From assembly GCA_000998185.1 (NCBI GenBank), contig LCCW01000002.1, positions 1 to 33,808 on the forward strand: a stretch of DNA of 33,808 bases. Direction: 5' to 3'. The position numbers and the translations under genes are program-made. This document shows, piece by piece, positions 32,894 to 33,808 of this stretch; the first letter of the stretch is position 1, and each line of letters starts with the position of its first letter. The notes beneath the pieces were generated by a model. That model made no database searches and was not told the origin of the DNA. It saw only the letters and a list, made by a program, of their open reading frames with translations. The stretch is from Candidatus Kuenenbacteria bacterium GW2011_GWA2_42_15. Its GTDB lineage: Bacteria > Patescibacteriota > Patescibacteriia > UBA2196 > GWA2-42-15.

Positions 32894-33088
32894 TCATAGT
32901 AATAAAATAAAGGCGAGCAATAATTCTCGCCTATTAACCAACCTTACCGCCGCCTCCGCCTGTTTTTTTATTTGTATTGCGTAGAGGCAGTTCGTTAACC
33001 ACTGGGCCATCATCTCTCGTGTAAACCGCTCCCTTTCTTCCCCCTCTTTTTGCAGTCTCAAACTCTCTCGCCAGTCAATCATGGACAT
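32894..33088 (-). CDS. Small protein of 64 residues, unknown
   Basis: The strongest reason to call this a gene is an almost perfect ribosome binding site, AAGGAGGTGG, about nine bases upstream of ATG at 33088 (a second ATG is two codons on). The product begins MSMIDWRESLRLQKEGEERE, a charged helix, and ends in a short hydrophobic run (LLLAFILLL). No family was recognised. The last codons run through the hairpin at 32912-32931. Confidence 0.55.
   Translation of the reverse strand: MSMIDWRESLRLQKEGEERERFTREMMAQWLTNCLYAIQIKKQAEAAVRLVNRRELLLAFILLL
32912..32931 (-). terminator. Hairpin terminator, mainly minus strand
   Basis: GGCGAG/CTCGCC (6 bp, 8-nt loop) followed on the minus strand by TTTATTTTATT. 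It overlaps the end of the 64-residue gene and could also slow plus-strand transcription after hisS. Confidence 0.6.
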
Positions 33089-33123
33089 TTTTTACCACCT
33101 CCTTTGGTGTTCTTTTGTTTGGT

Positions 33124-33808
33124 TTATTTTGTTTTAAATTTTTCTACTAAATTTTCAATCGTAAACTCCTGATGTTCACCGGCTTCCGTCAACATTTGTT
33201 TTATAAACTCCGCCAGCTCTCTAAATTTTTCATTATCAGTAAAATCCTTCAGCGCCCTTGATTCAAAATGGTGCCAGTTGCCGTGCTCATCTTTTATTCT
33301 GTCTAAAAGTTCATTCATCCCTGGCGTGTCTAAATCAATGTAAAGCGCTTCTTTGATATTTTTTTCCTTATTCTCCGGCACATGGTCAATCCTAAAAGAC
33401 AACCGTTCGCCAATATTGATCGCGACCCTGGCTTGGCTGTGGCCGGTCGGTTCAAAATTAAAAACAACCTTAGTTTTTTCCTCATCGCCTTCGCCCTTGG
33501 TCAAAACCGAAGAAATTATTTTTCCTCCTTCCGCGCAATTAACCAGCTTGAAGTTCGCCAAGCCGTTTTCAGCCATATCCAAAACCACGGACAATAATTC
33601 GTTTAATTCTTTTGTCGCAATCGGCAGATATTTATATTTCTCCGGCCCGATCGCGTTCAGCCGTTCAGCCAGATTTTGTTTCAGCTCATCAAACGCCCGG
33701 ATTAACTCTGGAAAATAATTTTGAAATTTCTCCGCGGTTTCGGGCCTGACTTTTTCTTTGAGCTGATTTTCAAACCCACCAATCAGTTGGTCAAATTTTT
33801 GGCTGATG
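33124..33808 (-). CDS. Unknown protein, 5' end outside window
   Basis: The frame is open without a stop to the window edge, giving at least 228 visible residues, so the start is outside. The visible part begins in charged helices (for example DQLIGGFENQLKEKVRPE) and continues with KEALYIDLDTPGMNELLDRI and a C-terminal helix pair (FRELAEFIKQMLTEAGEHQ). There is no signal peptide, membrane segment or known motif in the visible part. It ends 36 bp upstream of the small 64-residue gene, which has its own ribosome binding site, so they may share a transcript. Confidence 0.75.
   Translation of the reverse strand, partial: ISQKFDQLIGGFENQLKEKVRPETAEKFQNYFPELIRAFDELKQNLAERLNAIGPEKYKYLPIATKELNELLSVVLDMAENGLANFKLVNCAEGGKIISSVLTKGEGDEEKTKVVFNFEPTGHSQARVAINIGERLSFRIDHVPENKEKNIKEALYIDLDTPGMNELLDRIKDEHGNWHHFESRALKDFTDNEKFRELAEFIKQMLTEAGEHQEFTIENLVEKFKTK

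Noticed and set aside
32960..33030. tRNA-Ser-like 5' half on the minus strand (GATGGCCCAGTGGTTAA)
   Set aside because: The resemblance is limited to the D-arm region; no anticodon arm, T arm or acceptor pairing follows, and the stretch is coding in the 64-residue gene.

Overview
The window looks like chromosomal DNA of an uncultivated Patescibacteria/CPR-type bacterium. This is inferred from compact RNA polymerase subunits (RpoB 1093 aa, RpoC 1292 aa), mostly weak Shine-Dalgarno signals, small membrane proteins of no recognisable family, many word-like palindromic repeats between genes, and a REP transposase with REP elements. No rRNA or marker tree is available here, so the phylum is an inference.

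Layout. 1-1446: the end of a large serine recombinase (plus strand) that runs into the 3' end of a tRNA-Arg(UCU) on the minus strand; this is probably the edge of an integrated element. 1447-11640: a plus-strand housekeeping block with a strong promoter and long leader, rpoB, rpoC, a KH-domain RNA-binding protein, an aberrant trmD and an adenylate-kinase-like gene, with clear promoters and terminators. 11530-12343: a REP-associated tyrosine transposase flanked by two REP double hairpins and carrying the same REP sequence inside its own reading frame. 12358-16054: a minus-strand cassette visibly richer in GC than its surroundings. It has a promoter pair, a leader with a 20-bp long-range helix, a secreted beta-barrel-like protein, a lipoprotein with Asp-Thr-Val stalk repeats, and about 540 nt of densely structured non-coding sequence ending in a terminator. 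I consider this the most unusual part of the window.

16128-28442: minus-strand genes. First comes an HtrA-like protein that has lost its catalytic His and Ser, with three small membrane or unknown proteins; then queH; then a tightly packed run of LCP protein, der, pth, P-type cation ATPase, Nudix hydrolase and CapA-like phosphatase. 28434-30575: overlapping divergent promoters, tRNA-Val(CAC), a tRNA-like remnant with a 13-bp hairpin, and an AT-rich two-gene set (DPPY DNA methyltransferase plus PD-(D/E)xK nuclease) that looks like an acquired type II restriction-modification system. 30634-33808: lepB, hisS with an unusual acidic tail, a very small gene with a strong ribosome binding site, and the end of an unknown protein.

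How it fits together: the housekeeping genes cover transcription (rpoBC), tRNA modification and use (trmD, queH, hisS, pth, tRNAs), ribosome assembly (der, KH protein), nucleotide supply (Adk-like) and the cell envelope (LCP, CapA, LepB, HtrA-like). Accessory DNA sits at tRNA genes (recombinase at tRNA-Arg, restriction-modification after tRNA-Val) and at the REP/cassette locus.
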